Source of the DNA: Gammaproteobacteria bacterium
GTDB taxonomy: Bacteria > Pseudomonadota > Gammaproteobacteria > GRL18
Direction: 5' to 3'
DNA: 8,828 bases
Assembly (NCBI GenBank): GCA_030632625.1
Contig: DAOVUK010000096.1
Coordinates: forward strand, 1 to 8,828
Shown in pieces: positions 6,307-8,828 of the stretch. The notes below the pieces were generated by a model that was not told where the DNA came from, made no database searches, and saw nothing but the letters and a program-made list of their open reading frames with translations. The translations under genes and the position numbers were made by a program. Each line of letters opens with the position of its first letter. The first letter of the stretch is position 1.

Positions 6307-6624
6307 ATGAACTTACAGCATAAGATTTTACAATATAAGACGTTATTTTTTCTGCCCTTTTGTTTATTGCTGAGTCAGACAACTTTTGCTGCCAACCCGG
6401 CACATGGTAAAGATCTGCATGATGCCAATTGTCAATCTTGTCACACCTCTTTAATGGGCGGCAATCCCGACCTGATTTATACCCGCCCTGACCGTCGCGT
6501 TACTTCTATTAACGGTCTGAGAAACCAGGTCACTCGCTGTAAAACAACTGTTGGTGTCGCCTGGCCGGAAGATCAGGTTGAGGATGTTGTTGAATATTTG
6601 AATACTAATTTTTACAAACTCTAA
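6307..6624 (+). CDS. small secreted c-type cytochrome
   Basis: A 105-residue periplasmic mono-haem cytochrome c. The signal peptide runs through a hydrophobic core (LFFLPFCLLLSQ) to a probable cleavage after TTFA (residue 28). The haem-attachment motif CQSCH lies at 42-46, giving C42, C45 and the proximal ligand H46. The remainder (LIYTRPDRRVTSINGLRNQVTRC, then WPEDQVEDVVEYLNTNFYKL) resembles a conserved family of small gammaproteobacterial cytochromes. The only methionine after the signal peptide is M50, too close to CXXCH to be the usual distal ligand, while C78 stands alone in the C-terminal half. AAGGA 6 nt before the ATG overlaps the protease stop codon, so the two genes are closely coupled. 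The electron partner is unknown. Confidence 0.9.
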   Translation: MNLQHKILQYKTLFFLPFCLLLSQTTFAANPAHGKDLHDANCQSCHTSLMGGNPDLIYTRPDRRVTSINGLRNQVTRCKTTVGVAWPEDQVEDVVEYLNTNFYKL

Positions 6625-6660
6625 TCATTCAAATGCTTAGCTATCCAGAAACAGGGCTCT

Positions 6661-7734
6661 ATGGCAAAACGTAAGCTGAATCGAAGACAGCAATGGCGCA
6701 TCCAGAAAATACAGGATGAACGTTTAGCCAGAGCAAATAATAAGCAGAAAAAACTCACTGACGAATTTAATCAGCTTGATGAGATCCATCATCGCGGCAC
6801 GATTGTCAGTCATTTTGGTGCCACTCTTGATATCGAAGATGAGCAGACAGGTCTCATTATTCGTTGTGCTCTGCGACAGAATATCGATACCATTGTCTGT
6901 GGTGACAAAATTGTCTGGCAGAAACTCAATGATATTCACCATGAAGCACAGATACAGGGCGTTGTCACTGCACTGGAACCACGTAAAACAGTGCTCGCCC
7001 GTCCTGACTTTACCGGGCAGATGAAACCGGTTGCAGCCAATATTGATCAACTTCTCATCGTCACATCCCCTGTTCCGGAGCTGAATGAAGGCTTGATCGA
7101 TCGTTATCTTGTCGCGGCTGAATTGTCCCATATTCAGCCTGTTTTGGTGCTTAACAAGGTGGATACTCTTGCTGATGAACAACGAGAAGTTCTGCAAAAA
7201 CGTCTTAAAATTTATCAGGATATTGACTACCCTATTATCTATACCAGTGCAAAAAGTCAGCATGGCATGGATACCCTGCTCAAGCAGCTCGAAGGCAAAG
7301 TCAGTGTTTTTGTCGGCCAGTCGGGTGTCGGCAAATCTTCACTGATCAATGCCTTGTTACCGGATGCCAACATCAAAGAAGGGGAAGTCTCTCTGGCAAC
7401 CAGCAAAGGTACACATACCACCAGCGTGTCACGCCTCTATCATATAAAGAGCCATCAGCGGATAAAGAGCCAGCAGCAGGCAAACTTTGTTAAACATGCC
7501 AGTCTCATTGACTCACCCGGCGTTCGGGAATTTGGTTTATGGGCAATTAATAAAGAAGATGTTATTCACGGCTTTATTGAATTGCACCGACAAACTCAAT
7601 ACTGTCATTTCAGAGACTGTAAACACCTCAATGAACCCAATTGCGGTCTGCTTAAAGCCCTCAAAGAAGGTAGAATCAGCAAACAACGACTGGACAGCTA
7701 TCAACGTATTGTTGCTTCAGTTGAAGCGAAATAA
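6661..7734 (+). CDS. rsgA: small ribosomal subunit biogenesis GTPase RsgA
   Basis: RsgA (YjeQ) is a circularly permuted GTPase that checks late 30S assembly. The 357-residue product has the basic N-terminal tail (MAKRKLNRRQQWRIQ), an OB domain (about 44-112), then GTPase motifs in permuted order: G4 NKVD (165-168), G5 TSA (195-197), G1 GQSGVGKSS (219-227), the G2 region SKGTHTTS (248-255) and G3 DSPG (284-287). The zinc finger follows with C315, C320, H322 and C328. All key residues are present. Between G2 and G3 there is an extra loop containing a tandem hexapeptide, IKSHQR-IKSQQQ (262-273), encoded by an 18-bp duplication. AGGG lies 4 nt before the ATG. It is the third gene after the protease and cytochrome, 36 nt from the latter. 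Confidence 0.98.
   Translation: MAKRKLNRRQQWRIQKIQDERLARANNKQKKLTDEFNQLDEIHHRGTIVSHFGATLDIEDEQTGLIIRCALRQNIDTIVCGDKIVWQKLNDIHHEAQIQGVVTALEPRKTVLARPDFTGQMKPVAANIDQLLIVTSPVPELNEGLIDRYLVAAELSHIQPVLVLNKVDTLADEQREVLQKRLKIYQDIDYPIIYTSAKSQHGMDTLLKQLEGKVSVFVGQSGVGKSSLINALLPDANIKEGEVSLATSKGTHTTSVSRLYHIKSHQRIKSQQQANFVKHASLIDSPGVREFGLWAINKEDVIHGFIELHRQTQYCHFRDCKHLNEPNCGLLKALKEGRISKQRLDSYQRIVASVEAK
7444..7479 (+). repeat. 18-bp in-frame tandem duplication within rsgA
   Basis: The units 7444-7461 and 7462-7479 both begin ATAAAGAGCCA and match at 16 of 18 positions. Each encodes six residues, IKSHQR then IKSQQQ, so the frame is kept. It falls in the loop between the G2 and G3 motifs, where E. coli RsgA is shorter. 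Confidence 0.9.
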
Positions 7735-7773
7735 ATAACTTGAGTGAAATTTTTTCATTACCTGCAGGGTCTA

Positions 7774-7802
7774 TATTATTGATGGAATTATCTTTTTATA
7801 AT
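7774..7802 (+). promoter_or_regulatory. candidate promoter of the thioredoxin-like gene
   Basis: A perfect TATAAT lies at 7797-7802, with only a poor -35 17 bp upstream (TATTAT, 7774-7779). A start near 7809 would give a leader of about 28 nt to the ATG at 7837. A self-complementary CCTGCAGG at 7761-7768 lies just upstream. This suggests a transcription unit separate from rsgA, though no strong terminator was found after rsgA. Confidence 0.4.
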
Positions 7803-7836
7803 ACGCTTATACCTTTTGAAACTCACAGGTAGTTCA

Positions 7837-8316
7837 ATGAAATTTATGTTTCGCTTAACACTATTAATTGTTATTTCTATGTTCTCGCTGCAATCCTTTG
7901 CCGAAAACAAAGACGCAGATGCTGTCTCTGCTGGTATTAGCATACAGTGGCATGAATGGTCCAATGAAACCTTTGCTTTAGCTGCAGAACAAAACAAGCT
8001 GGTGCTGCTTGATATCAGTGCTCAATGGTGTCAGTTTTGCAAAAAAATGAAAGCGGTCACCTACCAGGATCCAGAAGTCATTAAAATTATTAATGACAAT
8101 TATATTGCTATCAATGCTGATATTGAAACCACTGCCGATGTAAAAATGCTGTATGGCAGCTTCGGGGTTCCTGGAACGGTTATTTTAACTTTCGAACGGG
8201 ATGAAATTAATAAACGTCTGGGTTATATTGCCCCCCGGCAAATGCAATGGCATCTGCTGGGTAATTTACAAGATGCTCCAGGCAATGATATCAGCGCCAT
8301 CAGTAGCAATCATTAG
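7837..8316 (+). CDS. secreted thioredoxin-like protein with WCQFC site
   Basis: A 159-residue periplasmic thioredoxin-fold protein, probably a disulfide reductase or carrier. The signal peptide (MKFMFRLTLLIVISMFSLQSFA) is followed by the mature part starting near ENKDADA. The active site is WCQFC (C65 and C68), set in LVLLDISAQWCQFCKKM as in DsbD gamma-domain/thioredoxin_7-type proteins. The cis-proline is P112 in GVPGTVIL, and YIAPRQMQWHL forms the late helix. The ATG at 7837 was chosen over a TTG at 7816 because AGG lies 8 nt before it and the signal peptide then starts correctly. It is 39 nt upstream of the Tat-exported dehydrogenase subunit, so it may reduce cysteines of that complex or of a haem partner; this is inference from position only. 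Confidence 0.9.
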   Translation: MKFMFRLTLLIVISMFSLQSFAENKDADAVSAGISIQWHEWSNETFALAAEQNKLVLLDISAQWCQFCKKMKAVTYQDPEVIKIINDNYIAINADIETTADVKMLYGSFGVPGTVILTFERDEINKRLGYIAPRQMQWHLLGNLQDAPGNDISAISSNH

Positions 8317-8355
8317 TCTCTTATGATAAACAAAAAAGTAACCTGGAGATCTTAA

Positions 8356-8828
8356 ATGGATAGAAGAGCCTTTATTCTCCGTAGCGGCTGCACTTTAGCC
8401 GCCGTTTCAACACCTGCTTTTACACCATTGACGGCTTCTGCGGTTATACCTCAGACAGGCACACAAACTGCGTTAAGTTCTTCACTCATAAACAGCTTTA
8501 AACAAGCAGACTGGGTCACAATAGCAGCCGTTCAGAACCATTTATTCCCCTCTGAGGTGGATGCACCGGGTTCGGTCGAAATCAATGCCTTGACCTATCT
8601 GCACGATTATTTAAGCAATCCGGTCACTGATCAGAATGATATTGAATTCATTCTGTCAGGCACTCGTTTGTTACAGACTTTTTCACAGCAGAAAAGTAAT
8701 AACAACGGTGCTGCTTTTACTGATCTGTCAATTGCACAGCGCGAGCTGATACTGCGTGAATTCGAACAGCAACCTGAAGGCAGGCGCTGGCTGGTTAATA
8801 TTTTAAATTATCTGCTTGAAGCCCTGCT
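8356..8828 (+). CDS. Tat-exported gluconate 2-dehydrogenase subunit 3-like protein (partial)
   Basis: The frame is open from the ATG at 8356 to the window edge (157 codons), so the C-terminus is missing. The N-terminus has a twin-arginine signal (DRRAFILRSG, then a hydrophobic stretch and TASA before residue 30), indicating export of a folded protein. The mature part matches the Gluconate_2-dh3 family: WVTIAAVQNHLFPSE at about 53-67, PG at 71-72, YLHDYLSNP, and FTDLSIAQRELILREFE later on. In this family the small subunit escorts a flavin GMC-type catalytic subunit to the periplasm, often with a cytochrome c. A GMC oxidoreductase gene is therefore expected just to the right. GGAG (8345-8348) lies 7 nt before the ATG. 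The substrate need not be gluconate. Confidence 0.88.
   Translation, partial: MDRRAFILRSGCTLAAVSTPAFTPLTASAVIPQTGTQTALSSSLINSFKQADWVTIAAVQNHLFPSEVDAPGSVEINALTYLHDYLSNPVTDQNDIEFILSGTRLLQTFSQQKSNNNGAAFTDLSIAQRELILREFEQQPEGRRWLVNILNYLLEAL

Noticed and set aside
6724..7263. 179-codon frame on the minus strand inside rsgA
   Set aside because: It lies wholly opposite a well-supported conserved gene and has no family signature, so it is a coding shadow.
7743..7759. Intrinsic terminator after rsgA
   Set aside because: AGTGAAA can pair with TTTCATT, but the stem is almost all A/T and wobble, and no T-run follows it.
7816..7836. TTG start adding seven residues to the thioredoxin-like protein
   Set aside because: The added residues would sit ahead of an otherwise standard signal peptide, and the ATG at 7837 has its own AGG site.

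Overview
The window reads as a chromosomal segment of a low-to-moderate GC gammaproteobacterium. The cues are a CspA-type cold-shock protein, an oligoribonuclease (Orn, a family mainly of beta/gammaproteobacteria and actinobacteria), and orn lying close to and divergent from rsgA, as those two genes lie in E. coli. The secreted c-type cytochrome, the periplasmic thioredoxin and the Tat-exported dehydrogenase subunit point to a respiring Gram-negative cell. I cannot name a genus. I see no mobile element, phage gene, tRNA, rRNA or CRISPR array.

Left part (1-3489): a long AT-rich leader precedes a 72-residue CspA-family protein. A MYG1/UPF0160-family DHH-like hydrolase follows, preceded by a perfect TATAAT and a dyad. 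A 9-bp hairpin then separates this rightward gene from a leftward pair: a SYLF/YSC84-like exported protein followed by an AI-2E/PerM-family membrane protein. The pair is 39 nt apart and probably forms an operon.

Middle (3490-4345): about 850 bp without a confident gene. It contains a degenerate REP-like stretch and one possible 53-codon reading frame directly downstream of orn. This is the least explained part of the window.

Right part (4346-8828): orn runs leftward. Facing away from it is an apparent operon of a Ste24-type M48 membrane metalloprotease, a small CXXCH cytochrome c and the ribosome-assembly GTPase RsgA. The gaps are 10 and 36 nt. Downstream, behind its own TATAAT, is a pair made of a secreted WCQFC thioredoxin-like protein and a Tat-signal gluconate 2-dehydrogenase subunit 3-like protein. 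The latter runs off the right edge; a GMC-type catalytic subunit would be expected just beyond it.

Most of the window is ordinary housekeeping or envelope functions. The points that deserve a second look are the 18-bp tandem duplication inside rsgA, the cytochrome without an obvious distal methionine but with a lone cysteine, the hairpins in the cspA and protease leaders, and the unexplained 3490-4345 spacer. I do not see a convincing new multi-gene system.
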